Positions 35,851 through 48,062 of a stretch of 64,000 nt of DNA are shown piece after piece; the stretch's first letter is position 1; each line of letters starts with the position of its first letter. The notes beneath the pieces are model-generated. The model was not told the origin of the DNA. It made no database searches and saw only the letters and a list, made by a program, of their open reading frames with translations. The DNA is from Acanthosepion pharaonis (Eukaryota; Mollusca; Cephalopoda; Sepiida; Sepiidae). The translations under genes and the position numbers were made by a program. The stretch spans positions 1-64,000 of the forward strand of contig CAHIKZ030005642.1 in NCBI GenBank assembly GCA_903632075.3. Direction: 5' to 3'.

Positions 35851-36189
35851 AATAAAATAAAAATAAAGGGTTCCATGCAAAAATATCTTGAGATAACTGA
35901 ATTTGACAGACACTTGAGGAAAGTCAAAGAATAAAAAGAAAGTACTGGATACCTTCAGCCATGCTTTATTTTTACAGGAGTCAAGTCAGACAAAAAATGG
36001 AGTATTGATGCCATATCTGTGTTGGGGCTACCCAAGCCATTTTTTTCCAAGCTTGTGAGAGTTCAAAAGCATTCGTGTGGGCTTGTGATTTGCCTTCCAC
36101 CCTGCAACCTCTTTCCCCACAGATAAAATGTTATTAGCCTCTTGCTACTCTATTGCTATTTTCATAGCAGATGTTTGGGTGAACTACAT

Positions 36190-36440
36190 TCCTTAATTCC
36201 CAGATTTTCACAGCAAAGACACACCAAGCCATGTACACTGAGTCAACTCCTGATCATTTTCTTCGTATTTCATTGGTTAGGAGGAAGTTCCACTCACTTC
36301 TTCAATACTGTTACATTGTGAACAGACTCCCAAGAGGATGCTTCCCTGATCACTAAGCTCTTAATCTCTTCATGTCTAGGGTCAACTGTTATCTATCCTA
36401 CATATCCTCATATGTACCTCTTGCTCTCTCCCTGTAGGAG
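36190..36440 (+). pseudogene. jockey-like LINE C-terminus, subfamily 2
   Basis: With a frame shift it reads 'VNRLPRGCFPDH', then 'VNCYLSYISSY'. This end of the protein is also seen at 37,330-37,460. Confidence 0.55.
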
Positions 36441-36539
36441 TTCAAAAGTATCTATGCAGCTTTGTGAGGGGGTGAAATTTTTTACTCTACAACCTCCTTC
36501 CCAAGGATGCAATACTAATCATCTTAAAGACTTCTTTTT

Positions 36540-37215
36540 GCTTTCCATCAGCATGGCTGATGCTAGCCTTCAAAAGAGCAACTTATTGTGCCTTCTTGGT
36601 CTCAAGTTTTCAATGGATATGAAGTTGAATGATTATATTGAATCAGTTGCTAAGAAAGTTGGTTCACTATGTCATGCTAGACAATTTTTCTTGTCAGAAT
36701 CTATTTTGCACATTTATAAGTCTACCATGAATTGATTATTGCCACCACAGCTGGTCTAGTGCTCCTGTTATTAATCTTGAGGTTCTTGACAATATCCAAA
36801 GAAGAATCTGTAATATTATTGGTCATGACCTGACATTTCAGCTTCACTCACATTCCCATAACATGACTTCTGTGCCTTTTCTATAAATATTTTCACAGTA
36901 ATTGTTCTGAGCTTTCCTCTTTGGTAAATCAACTACATAAATTCAAGTGCAGTACTAGGTTGGCAACTAGGTCTCTCAATTTCACTGTTGACATTAGTTG
37001 TAACCATAAGTTCTCCTACGCTGCTCACTTGTAGAACTCTCTCCTGGCTTCCTGCTTTTCTGTCAATTACAATCTTCAAAAATTCAAATGCCATGTCAAT
37101 TGTCATCTTCTGTCTCCTTGGATTCTGTTCTTTTATTGTCCTGTTTCTTTCACTCAGTAACCCCTGGAATCTTAGCGGCTTTATCACCTTACTTGAAGTG
37201 AAAAGATTAAAAATA
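36540..37215 (+). pseudogene. jockey/CR1-like LINE, thumb and C-terminal region
   Basis: 36,590-36,735 is open and reads 'LLGLKFSMDMKLNDYIESVA', 'KKVGSLCHARQFFLSESILH' and 'IYKSTMN'. That is the region after the reverse transcriptase palm in jockey-like elements. The 'RRICNIIG' and 'TRLATRSLNFTVD' regions follow in shifted frames, then 'SLLWNSLLA'-like sequence. This copy extends furthest upstream of the family in this window. Confidence 0.75.
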
Positions 37216-37570
37216 ATGTTCAAATCAGCTCTATTCTTTAGTGTCACTGGCTGGAAGTTTACAGATAAGACCTGCCTTGCTACACCCAAAGGATTGAATC
37301 TCCTTCATTGCATAGATGAAGAATGATCAACTCAGACAGATTCTTCCCCAAAACTGCCATTTTGTGGAATGAACTCCCATCTGGATGCTTCCCCTGAACA
37401 TTACAATCTTAACCTCTTCAAGCCTAAGGTCATTTTTTATCTATCCTCCATATCCTCATAATCTTCATTTCTTACTTGCTCTTCTTACATTCATATCACA
37501 CACTTCATTCTGTAACCTTCTACCTTGAGTGGCTCTTGGGCCTTGTATTGGGTGTAGATTAGAAAAAAGA
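37216..37570 (+). pseudogene. jockey-like LINE C-terminus, subfamily 2
   Basis: Reads 'FFPKTAILWNELPSGCFPEH', then 'YNLNLFKPKVIFYLSSISS'. It follows the preceding LINE directly, so two related LINE ends are joined here. Confidence 0.65.
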
Positions 37571-37619
37571 ACAAGTATAATGTTTTCATTTTTTTCTTCA
37601 GTTCTCATCATGTTCATTG

Positions 37620-38450
37620 CTTAAACAAAGAAAAGATTGCTGGATTGCTATGTGATATATGCCATCTTGTATGGCAGTGAATGTTGGACAATCTCCACAT
37701 GGATGAGAAGAAAACTGAAAGCAGCAAAAATGTGGTTCTACAGAAAGAATTTCATGGACAGAGCGAGTAAGCAATTAAGGAAGTCTTAAAGAAAATGGTA
37801 ACAAAAAGAACACTTACATTCAGAATCAGAAAGAGATAGCTGATTTCTTGGACATATAATGAGGAAAGATGGCTTGGAAAACTTAACATTCACAGGGCAA
37901 ATTGAGGGCTAGAGAGATAAATGAAGGCAGCAAGCCACCTATCTGATGAGCTTGTGTGAATAGATAATGGAACGGCTGTGCAAGAGGTTCAGCAAAAAAA
38001 GAAACACAGCTATGGCTCACAAGTGATAAGAAGTTGTTGGTTGATTTTGTTTAGCAGCATATCAACCTCTAAGGGTTATTTAATGCAGAAATCTAAATAT
38101 TTTGAATGCAATTTTTAGGCTTCAACTACAGATAAAATGTATTGTTAGTCCTTTTACTATAAAAAAAAGTATTGCTGGTAATTTTACTATAAAAATGTAA
38201 GATTTTTTGTTTTCATAGTGTTTTGTTTGGTTTTGGGGTTCACTATTTGCACATAGCTGGGACCCAAACAGGTGCTACCACACTGGTTCAGGGTGGAGCT
38301 GGGAACAACAGCAATTAAGAGGTCGTTGCATGTTTCTCAAAACCTCCCATCTCCCAATCAGAGCCCTTTCTGTTGGATGTAGTTTATCATCATAACCAGA
38401 AAGTTATAGAGAGCCATGATCACCTACATCCCAAAGATATATGGCATGCA
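37620..38450 (+). pseudogene. RTE-like LINE 3' part, split by a D element
   Basis: 37,620-38,035 covers 'LLCDICHLVWQ'-like to 'LGHIMRKDGLENLTFTGQIE' with frame breaks. After the D insertion, 38,401-38,450 finishes the LINE with 'tatagagagccatgatcacctacat'. Removing the insert restores the family sequence. Confidence 0.7.
38036..38400 (+). mobile_element. family D, copy 5, full-length, with 5-bp target duplication
   Basis: AAGTT flanks both sides (38,031-38,035 and 38,401-38,405), and the host LINE sequence continues across it. The element starts GTTGGTTGATTTTG and ends CATCATAACCAGA, which gives the family's ends and a length of 365 bp. It contains two internal 'gtattgctggtaattttact' units. 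No coding frame. Confidence 0.8.
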
Positions 38451-38559
38451 GATGAATTAGTAAGTGCATCATTATTGTAGCCTTGTACCAGATTAACCTT
38501 AATATATACTCTCTTCTCTGGGTGCCTTAGTTAGCAGGTACTTCATAGCAACCACAGCC

Positions 38560-39110
38560 AGTGGGTTATATTATCACTAGGTTCCTTATTATATTAGCCT
38601 TGTATCAGACACTGTCTCCTCTTCCTATATTTTTTTCTCTTTTACTCTCTACATCTTCTCCTCCTCCTCCTCTTTTAGACTTTATCCTCTTTTTCTTTCT
38701 TTTTTTACTCTCTCTCTCTCTCCCCCCTTTTACAAACTGTTGCCGCTGTCGTATGTGCTGCTGCTGCTGCTTCTGTGTCTGTTTTTCTTGTCATCATATC
38801 AACCTCTGCTTGCTGTCGTCTCAAGCACTGTCATAGCAATGGCAAGCTTGCTGTCACACTTGGCCACGGTTGTTTCACATATCAATGCACAAATGCAGCA
38901 GTAGCGGCTGAAGCTGTTTGTTTACAGAATCTAGAAAAGGCATTACTACCGCAGGAGAATTCACCATGTAAAGGTTCACATTTGAGAAAGCAGTTACATG
39001 CCTCCCTTACCCTTATCTCCCAAACAAATTCTCAACTTACCTACACACACACACACACACACACATATTTCATATACAGTTCTTCCCATTTCTTACACTA
39101 AGACAAAAAT
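38560..39110. other. pyrimidine-rich DNA with Cys-rich open frame and (CA)n
   Basis: CT-rich sequence (38,600-38,730) with a short (CTG)n near 38,757-38,772 gives a poly-Cys frame. A frame across 38,775-39,040 is open but resembles no family I can name. (CA)n lies at 39,042-39,065. Confidence 0.4.
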
Positions 39111-41381
39111 ACTTATTATATACGTATTATATTTCCAGCATGGTGAATGCAAGTCTGTGTTTACACAGAAAGTGATAAATAGACGAGTGAACAAAATTAT
39201 GCACATACTGAGAATTAAGAACATAAAACTCTACGCTACACAGACTGACAAACATGTATGTGTGTGGCATGCATGAACTCACAGATTAATACATGTAAGC
39301 AAGTAACTGCTAACACACATCTGTACACCAATTCTGAACAGATACGCACATGTACACAAAGAGATGTGTGTGCCTGTGTGTTTACCAGCATTGTGTGTAT
39401 GATGCTTGGTTATTGATCAGTACAGAAATAGAAAGCCGAACTCAGTGACTGTGCTGTCGGTGGCAACCACCAGTCATGACGTGATTTCTTAAAGGGAAAA
39501 CCCTCTTTGATTCTTTGTGCAAAAATATATTGTTGAGTGGGGTAACCTCCAATTGAAAACAACATATCATAGTGGCAAATGCACACTTTGTGTAAACATT
39601 TTTTCTTTCTCAGTGGGGGGTTTAAAAAAAAAATAAAAACACATAACTATGAGGAAATGAGCCATTATCTAGTAAATTATGAAGTTTGTAAAAAAAAAAG
39701 TTAAAAAAAAAGAAGCCAAAATTTTACAAGGAATATTCCATTTAATTCAGGTATGTTCATACTGTTAACATTTCAATGTTCTTTTGTCTGCTGTTAATGT
39801 CACACATCAGGAACTTTGTAGCAAAAAAAATCATTTCCACCTTATAAAGAATTTGCCAAGTGTAAATTTTTATTTAAGTTGGTTGTGCATGTAAGAACGT
39901 CACCAACAAAAAAAAACAATGCCTCAGATATTTTTTTGTATTGTCAGAGAGATTCCAAAAAGAATTAATTTCCTGAAAACTCAGGTGGAATTAATTTCTT
40001 ATGAGAAAAATGTATGTTGACTTTATCCATAAAATGTTTGCTCTATGGAAAATGTAATAGCAAGGAAACTTCTAGCAACTGTCTTTACAAAGGGCTTCGT
40101 TTTCTTACAGATATTAATACTGGCTCTGGTCAGTTGATATAAAGGCCACAGATTGTTTATAATTCAGTTATTTATTCTCTCAACCGGCTTTATAAATGAC
40201 AAGAAAATTTACTTCTCTGTAAAACCAATCAACAAGGCAGATTTAAGCTTAAAACAAAACCTCTTCTTCAAAAAATGTGGACAAAAGAAATTTTGATGAC
40301 AAAATAAGGAAAAAGCAATAACAACTTTTGTTTTTTAAGTAGTGACTATTATCATTTAGTGATGGTATAATATATAATTTATGGTAAATATCGTATAAAT
40401 TGACTATTAAAACTTAGTATCTTTATAGCATGTTTCACATAGTGCAATATTACATTTTTTAAATCTTATTGAAAATGGAAAAAACATATGCATAATTAAA
40501 AGTTTCATAAAATTGAGAACACAATCTGCCTGTACTTTGATGGAACCAACTGTCAGACACTTTCAAATAAATCAACTATTATCACTTAGTATCTTTATGG
40601 TATAATTACATAAGTTGACTATTAGCATTTAGCATAAAGTGATTTTATACCACTTGTTTTGGATTATATTTTAATCTTCTTCATGTTTCATCTTGTTAAA
40701 AATGTTGGATTTTTGTTATCTGTGCTTTGGATATAAGAATTAATCTTAAATCCATAAAAAAAGTGTCTTAAATTTTTCTGTAATTGAGGATATTCAAAAA
40801 CTGTTCAATGTTTTTTCATTTGTTTTTGATATTTTCAAGAAATTATGCTTGAACATAAAAAAAAAAAATGGATGCCCAATTTAGTTTCTGCTCAATTCTT
40901 GCTAAAATGCAAATAAAAGAAAAATAGAGACAAATGAATCATTTTCAGATCAAAATAAAATAAAGGATTTTTTATCTGATAAGATGCTTCTAAAATCAAA
41001 TGAAAGTATGCCATAATTATTGATGATGGAATAAAATAAAAAAGACTTCAATAAAAAGAGAACTTTTCAATTTTATCTTAATCAGAAGGGTTCTTTCTTT
41101 TATCTTATAAAAAAGACTGTATTTTTGTAAACCTCAAAAAAAAAAAAAAAAAGCCCCAAAAACAAATCAACTTCACTTGCATTGTTTATCAGGGAACATT
41201 CAATCAATGGTACCTAATATGCCGATCTATAATCCCTGCAGATTTAATCACGTAAACTACCGTTCATTTAAATTTTCCCAACTGTGGGAAATTTCTATTC
41301 TTAACGACACCCATCAACCCAGTCTTTCATCATTTTTAGGGAAATTCACAACCAAAAATCTAGAATTTTTAGGCATAAAAA
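39110..41381 (+). other. repeat-poor upstream region of the KCNQ exon
   Basis: About 2.2 kb with no recognisable transposon, minisatellite or long TA tract, unlike the rest of the window. It may hold the promoter and 5' UTR of the KCNQ1-type gene. No clear TATA box was identified. Possible acceptor AGs lie at 41,338 and 41,372, so an upstream non-coding exon is possible. Confidence 0.4.
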
Positions 41382-41728
41382 ATGCAAAACCAGCCTGGAA
41401 TAATACTTTGTGATCGGAGACCACGTTATCCCAGTAGTGTATTACCATCATGTCCAAGAGGGTTGGAATGTGACCAAAGCTCTGCCTCAAAACAAAGCCC
41501 TCTGGACACTGACCAGGAGCAGAATGGCTCAGAGACAGAAGGCGAGTCAACATATTGTGGTGGGCATGTTTTCATAAATTGTAAACGCAGCCCTTTTGAC
41601 CGTCTGCGATCAAGTGGAAAGGCAGCAAGCAAGACGAAAAATAATATGAAATCTTCAATTCAGGGAAAAGTTTATAATTTCTTGGAGCGTCCGACAGGAT
41701 GGAAATGTTTTATCTACCATTTCACTGT
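41382..41728 (+). CDS. KCNQ1: KCNQ1-type voltage-gated K+ channel, first coding exon (partial gene)
   Basis: KCNQ channels are tetrameric plasma-membrane channels giving slow, PIP2- and calmodulin-dependent K+ currents. The exon encodes about 115 residues: a polar N-terminal cytoplasmic domain, then '[13 protein letters not shown]' and 'IYHFTV' at the start of S1. This block matches the KCNQ1 subfamily. KCNQ2-5 read more like 'YNVLERPRGWAF'. The exon ends two bases into the Val codon, the same place and phase as I recall for the end of human KCNQ1 exon 1. The start ATG is the first after an in-frame TAA at 41,376, and length is close to the human exon's 128 codons. No S1-S6 continuation was found, so the next intron probably exceeds 22 kb. 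Confidence 0.88.
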
Positions 41729-41734
41729 GTAAGT
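41729..41734 (+). other. splice donor GTAAGT of KCNQ exon 1
   Basis: A consensus donor follows ACTGT directly. Reading through instead gives a stop within one codon, which supports splicing here. Confidence 0.85.
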
Positions 41735-41951
41735 ACCCCAGCTTTTTCTAATTTAAAATCTTTCAGCAAATATTTTTCTCATTCAAACAATTTGTTACAT
41801 TTCAGCTCTAAAACTTTCTCTTTTCAGTCTGCATTCAAGTCCTTCTTTAAACAATTTTTCTCATTAAATTTTTAATTCCAATGACAATATTACCAAGCTA
41901 GGAAGCATTAACATTAATATATTATTATATATAGCAATAACATTGTTTCTG

Positions 41952-41954
<3 letters not shown>

Positions 41955-41991
<37 letters not shown>

Positions 41992-42000
41992 ACACACACA
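41955..42000. repeat. (TA)n(CA)n microsatellite
   Basis: TA tract followed by CA-rich sequence. The 'aatttaaacagcataattatta' after it resembles sequence after the next CA tract at 42,410. Confidence 0.9.
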
Positions 42001-42255
42001 ATTTAAACAGCATAATTATTACAAGATAGAATGTGTGTGTGTGTGTGTCTCTGTATTTGGCCAACAATCCCTCTTTTATAAAGGTTTCATTTAAGATAAT
42101 TTACAAGGTACTCTGTTTAAGTTTTGTGCTTAATTTTTCTTGTATTCCTATAAGCTTTTTTTTTTCTGGATATAAAGTGTGCAAAAATTGTCTGGATATT
42201 TTCTATGTTCAAGCGATTTCAGCTATTCTTTTGGCCATTATCAAGGATGTTTTTC

Positions 42256-42257
<2 letters not shown>

Positions 42258-42310
<53 letters not shown>

Positions 42311-42344
42311 TCTGTGTGTATATATATGTATATATATATATATA

Positions 42345-42412
<68 letters not shown>
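42258..42412. repeat. compound (TA)n / (CA)n microsatellite
   Basis: About 120 bp of TA with short interruptions, then (CA)18 or so. Long Ile-Tyr frames are artefacts. Confidence 0.95.
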
Positions 42413-42413
<1 letters not shown>

Positions 42414-42451
42414 TTCAGCAGTATAATTATTAGAGAGAATAAATATATATA

Positions 42452-42554
42452 TGTTGACCTCAATGTCCACTTTTATATTTACATGCACTCTATCCCTGAT
42501 CCTGAGCCCTTTAACTACTTATAAATATAGCATACCATTAAACTGTTTTTATCG

Positions 42555-42614
<60 letters not shown>

Positions 42615-42898
42615 CAGGTAATAATCCGTTGGTATATAATCCAAGCAAATCCTTTTAATAAAATAAATATATTAAAACTGGTTCATATAGAGATCTCTGA
42701 TAGGTGTGAAAATCCCCCAAATTAGTCTTTGTGGTGTGAAATGATCATAATCTTGAAGTAATCTTAATTCCTATTGTATATAATATCATATGTATATGAT
42801 AAAAATATAATTTTAAGGTATGCTATATTTATGGGTTAAAATGCTCAATATCAGAGATAGAGCATATGTAAATATAAAAGTGGACACTCAGGTCAACA
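42452..42898. repeat. inverted repeat, ~90-bp arms
   Basis: 42,452-42,545 and 42,812-42,898 are reverse complements at about 80%. The shared block is GTCCACTTTTATATTTACAT and its complement. The loop contains a TA/CA microsatellite (42,554-42,616). Confidence 0.75.
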
Positions 42899-42899
42899 C

Positions 42900-43529
42900 C
42901 AAGTTTCGATAGTCTGTTTCATGCACAAACGCACTCTTTCTGCCATATATACTCACGTATAAGCTGGCTTCTTGTACATTGCAACCCCTGAATTTTTTTT
43001 AGTATGAATTTTAACCCTTCCGCAAAAATGTTACTTGTGAATAGTGCAACTGGTCACTGAAAATTCATGATTTTTAACTTCTTCAAAAAAAATTACTTGT
43101 GTTTTGAGCAACCCACTCTGTTTTGTCTAAAAAAAAACTGATCATAAAACTTACACTATACTTGATTATATACACTAGGTAAAATAATGACTGACTAAAA
43201 TGTGTTATTATTATTATTATTACTACTATTATGACTAAAATGTGTTATAATTCTTATTATTATCATTTATAGATGTAACAAACTTTAAATAGGGATTATC
43301 TTTTATTAGAGTAATGATTATTTCAATCAATATTTGCTTGGTTCTAAATTATCCTTCATATTTAGAAATTTTTAACTGGAAAAGAGCAGATTACTTTTAA
43401 GCTGAGAATTCTACACACATCAACTATTTAGAAATTGGAGGCAAATTATCAATCTCTGAATTAATCCATTCAATTCTAATAGAAGGTTCCAAGAAGATAT
43501 TGTTTTATAATTTTTTTTTAATGCTATGT
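42900..43529. other. AT-rich intronic DNA
   Basis: Contains short ATT repeats near 43,206-43,265. No gene or mobile element recognised. Confidence 0.5.
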
Positions 43530-44060
43530 CCCTTTAGGTGACATGCAACAATGGCTCTCCACAGATTCCTTTTCTCTATCATCTGACAAATTATCATGCA
43601 TTTTGGGGAAAGATACAGAAGAATTTCACGAGAAACAAAGAAAAGAGTGTTGGATTGCTATGTAAAATCCATCCTCTTATACACCCAGTGAATGCTGGAC
43701 AATCCCCCCACTGATGAGAAGAAAACTGGAAGCAGCAGAAATGTGGTTCTACAGAAGGGTGCTGAGAATTCCATAGACAGAGAAAGTAAGCAACAAATCT
43801 TTAGAAAGAAAATAGCAACAAAAAGAACACTCATGCTCAGAATCAGGAAGAAATAGTTGAAATTCCTTGGAAGTATATTGAGGAAGACAGGCTTGGATAA
43901 ATAAACACTCACAAGGCATACTGAAGACAAGAGAGCTTAGGGAAGGTAGCAAGCCACCTACCTGACAAACTTGTGTGAATGGATATCGGAACAAGTTATG
44001 GGGGGAGCCTTAGCAAAAGGAAAAAAAATTCCAAAGGGTCACGAGGAATAGGAAGTGTTC
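43530..44060 (+). pseudogene. RTE-like LINE fragments in opposite orientations
   Basis: 43,530-43,575 is the inverted extreme 3' end of the family (complement of 'gtggagagccattg...gggacatagc'). 43,622-44,060 is a forward fragment covering 'KKRVLDCYV', 'MLDNPPTDEKKTGSSRN'-like and 'LGSILRKTGLDK' regions in broken frames. Confidence 0.6.
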
Positions 44061-44429
44061 AATTCTATAATTATATTTTTTTTAAACTTTTTATATTTAT
44101 CATTTCCAGAAATTGAACTCATTAACTATGACTCAAGAGTAAAATTTTGAATACAGTACTAAAAGATTTTGATTATTTGACTTTTAAATTTTTATTTATT
44201 TTATTTGTTTACGTCTATTTTTTCTATCTGAGTTTGTTGAATTTATCACAGTGGATTCACATCTAACTACCACAGGATCTATAAATATACGAGAGGTGCA
44301 AAGTTATCAGTCTGATAACAAGAAGCCCTTACAAAATATCTCTATGCTTGGTTATTTGTTCAGATTTTGGGAAGTGGGCTGGGCCCAAAACTTTTCAGCA
44401 CCTCCTTTAATGCAAGTATGTCTGATCAT

Positions 44430-44618
44430 ATCTATCTACCAAATTGATCTCAGTCTATACATATCTATCAATAACAATATATTCACACCAATTTATGTGT
44501 CTATTCATATCTAAGTCCATTTATCTAAGTCTTTTCATATCTGTCTATCATATCCACATCTATCAATCTACATATCGTCATCAGCTTTATCTCATTTCCA
44601 AGATTTTAATTTCTTCTT

Positions 44619-44650
<32 letters not shown>

Positions 44651-44743
44651 GGGTAATTAAAAAACAGACAACCTTAAGGGTCCATTGAGTATATTTTATT
44701 TCCCCAAGAAAGTTTTTTTTCCTGGTTCCTCAGATCACATTTC

Positions 44744-44798
<55 letters not shown>

Positions 44799-44914
44799 TT
44801 ATTCATATCTATCTCAGTCTACTCATATCTATCAAAGTATATATCTATCTCAGTCTTTTCATATCTATCAATTGATGAATATATATATCAATTAAAGTCT
44901 ATTCCTATCTATCA

Positions 44915-44973
<59 letters not shown>

Positions 44974-45190
44974 ATTCACATCTATATGTCCATTCATATT
45001 TATAAATCTATGTATATATCTAAGTCCATTCACACATATCAATTTTTGCATATATTTATCTCAGACTATTCATATCTATCAATCTATATACATATATCTA
45101 TCAAAATCCACTCATATCAATCTATGTATACATCTAAGTCTATTCATATTGATTTACCAAACTCTCAGTCTATACATATCTAAATATATA
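44430..45190. repeat. degenerate minisatellite with embedded (TA)n tracts
   Basis: Repeating 'tctattcatatctatcaat' and 'ctcagtctatacatatct' blocks, with pure TA at 44,626-44,648, 44,748-44,780 and 44,921-44,968. The unit length varies around 35-45 bp. Confidence 0.75.
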
Positions 45191-45750
45191 CAGAAATAAT
45201 GAGATAGATAGAGTGACAAGGATAGTGAGGGAATGTAGAATTTGTCAAATGGAGAAATCCTCTTAAAAATCGAAATTCATTTCTTAATCAGATTATTGGC
45301 TTTTCAATGTTCATTGCATTTTATGAGAAGTTCAAGTGAATTAGTTTTATTTTCAAAGTTCAAATTATTGATAAGAAAATTTTTTCATTAATAAATTTTA
45401 AGAATAAATTTGGTTTGTTGCTACTTAATGGCATTACATCTATTCCTAACACGTAGAAATTTATATAAAAACGGCTGGATAACTTGAACTGATTATTACT
45501 GACACTACAACAATTGCTTTCAGTCAGAGAATGAAATTCTAGTTGAATAATTTAGGACTGAAAAAAAGGGACTGAAATTCTGAAAATAAGAATTCATAAA
45601 AATGCATATTTACACATAAGGCATGATTAAAAGAAGAAAGAAAGACTCCAAAAATGTGGCTAATAGACAGGGGAGGGGGGTGTTTACAAGCACAAGGCGA
45701 AACACCAAACATATCGGTTTGATAAATTAATCAACCGACTCCTCAACTAT

Positions 45751-46103
45751 GAAATATACATGATTAGATATGATTAAATTATGGTTATAACTCAAAATAA
45801 TGTCACAATATTAAAACCACCTATTTGACACACTCATCTCCTGGTGAGCCCAGAATGAAATAAATATATCTCGATAAATGATTAAATTCTAATTACAGAT
45901 CATGGTTACAACTCAAAATAATACACTAGTCACCTGATGATCCCAGAATGAAATATATATGATTATAAATGATTCAATTATGATTACAAGTCAAAATAAT
46001 GTTAAAATATTAAAACCTCCTGTTTGATACACTAGTCCCCTGATGACCCCAGAATGAAATATATGACTTTAAATGATTCAATTATGATTACAAATCAAAA
46101 TAA
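45751..46103. repeat. tandem repeat, ~105-bp unit, about 3.5 copies
   Basis: Units begin GAAATATA and run through 'atgattcaattatgattaca' and 'actagtcccctgatgacccc' to 'cagaat'. The second unit has an internal deletion. No coding frame. Confidence 0.8.
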
Positions 46104-46269
46104 ACAGTGTGAATAATGTCTACTGGCCAGTGCATTCAAGAGACATAAAAAAATGTTCTCTTCTGCAAGGTTTGAACATGCATTCCTCTTTGTATGGGAA
46201 GTCACCGTCTGATCTGGTATGCTTTAAATAATCAGTCAGAGTGTATCATAGACAGCCCAGCAAAGTTCA

Positions 46270-46591
46270 ATTGGGCCCTTTGAATGAATACGCATCTTCT
46301 TGTTTAGATCTCTTCAACATTGCATGTCTGCTGACTTTATTTTCATATCTGAAACATAAAAAAAAAAAAAAAAATTTCTAAAGAATCAATGGATATTGTT
46401 TTCCATCCAACATTATCTCATATTATTCTAAATGTTATTTTAATGGAGATGTGTTTCAGCAAAATAAGACATAATTCAGATTGTTAAAGAAAAATACAGC
46501 ATCTCCTCAAACATAGATATCCAATAAAATAATGTTTTGTATAATAAGAAACAATGTTAGATTAAAAATAAAATTCATTAATTCTTAGAAA

Positions 46592-46642
<51 letters not shown>

Positions 46643-47009
46643 AAAAAAAATTAAAATTCAATTTTACTTTTGAAATATGTGTCCATCAATTAGATCGAAA
46701 TATGACTCGTGATGTTCCACATATCATATATAACTATCTGCTTTTACTTACGTATATATCATTTTACTTATATAGATATCTGATAAAAAAAATGAAACAA
46801 TTGTCAAAGCTATGAAGTTTTTCCTCACAAAAGGTACATTTTTATTCGAATAAAATTATTTAATGTACTTGGAACAAAATTTGTTTACTGACAACTAACA
46901 TATATATAACACATAGACTAGAAATCAAAGATTACCTCATTCGAATAGCTATTTCAACCCACAAGATTTACTTGTAGTCCTTGTCAACACTGAGGTGGTG
47001 TGAAGAAAT

Positions 47010-47059
<50 letters not shown>

Positions 47060-47125
47060 CACACACACACACAAGTACAGGGTTGGTAGACATGGAATAA
47101 AATTCCAATAACCAAAAACACTATT
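46270..47125. other. AT-rich intronic DNA with (TA)n tracts
   Basis: Pure TA at 46,595-46,639 and 47,013-47,052. Nothing else recognised. Confidence 0.5.
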
Positions 47126-47132
47126 CTTAAGA

Positions 47133-47781
47133 GGGTGCTCAATACTGAGTAGAGCTAATAATATTGTTTAAATTTATAACAAATGCATGTTATGAAATCA
47201 CTATAAAATTTGCAATTTTGTTTTAACAATTCAGGTGTCTTATCAAGCAATGATGTTCAACATCATCACTTGATAAGTGATTTTATAACATGCATTTGTT
47301 ATAAATTTGAATATATATATTATTTATTTTAGGATATGAAATTGAAAAGATGTTAAAAATTGCTACACAATTGTGAAAGATTTCTTTAGAAATCTGCCAT
47401 AAGAGGAAGTTATCTGAAAAGAGATGGCAGACATTAGATTAAAACTGATACAGATGGTTACATTAATTCATAAAGTGTATACAAATCAGACAATCAACTT
47501 TCCCAAGAAAGCAGGAGGTAGGGAGATAATTTAACCTGACACTAACTAGTTTCTTTTTTCACTTAGTTTGAATTTAACGTATTTATTTAACTGTATTTCT
47601 TTCTCAAAAATAGAGGAGGTATTTTGTTTTTGAAATTAAATTAATCGTTCACTCACTAGTAATTTACAATCACCTGAGGAGATGCATTGATATGTGTTGA
47701 AACATGATCACAATTATGTAGCAATTTTCGATTTAATATCCTAAAATAAATAATATTTTGCTCTACTCTGTATTGAGCCCT
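47133..47781. mobile_element. nested inverted-repeat element with foldback insert
   Basis: Outer termini: GGGTGCTCAATACTGAGTAG (47,133 on) and, inverted, CTACTCTGTATTGAGCCC (47,762 on). The homology continues inwards at 47,320-47,377 versus 47,708-47,758. The left arm is broken by a ~150-bp foldback (47,166-47,315) with its own ~34-bp arms and a nested 18-bp hairpin at its centre (47,240-47,276). The right arm starts at a hammerhead-like CTGAGGA...GAAAC (47,674-47,703). Confidence 0.65.
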
Positions 47782-47839
47782 ATTTTAAATTAAATGTTAC
47801 AAATGTTGGAATTGTACTCTATTTGTTCCTACCTTACCT

Positions 47840-48062
<223 letters not shown>

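Noticed and set aside
38775..39101. Cys-rich 108-codon frame as a secreted peptide gene
   Set aside because: The N-terminal part comes from a CTG repeat and the C-terminal part from a CA repeat. No signal peptide or family match could be supported.
41177..41413. 78-codon frame overlapping the KCNQ exon
   Set aside because: It is in a different frame and ends soon after the KCNQ start. The KCNQ frame has strong family identity, so this is treated as 5' UTR or upstream sequence.
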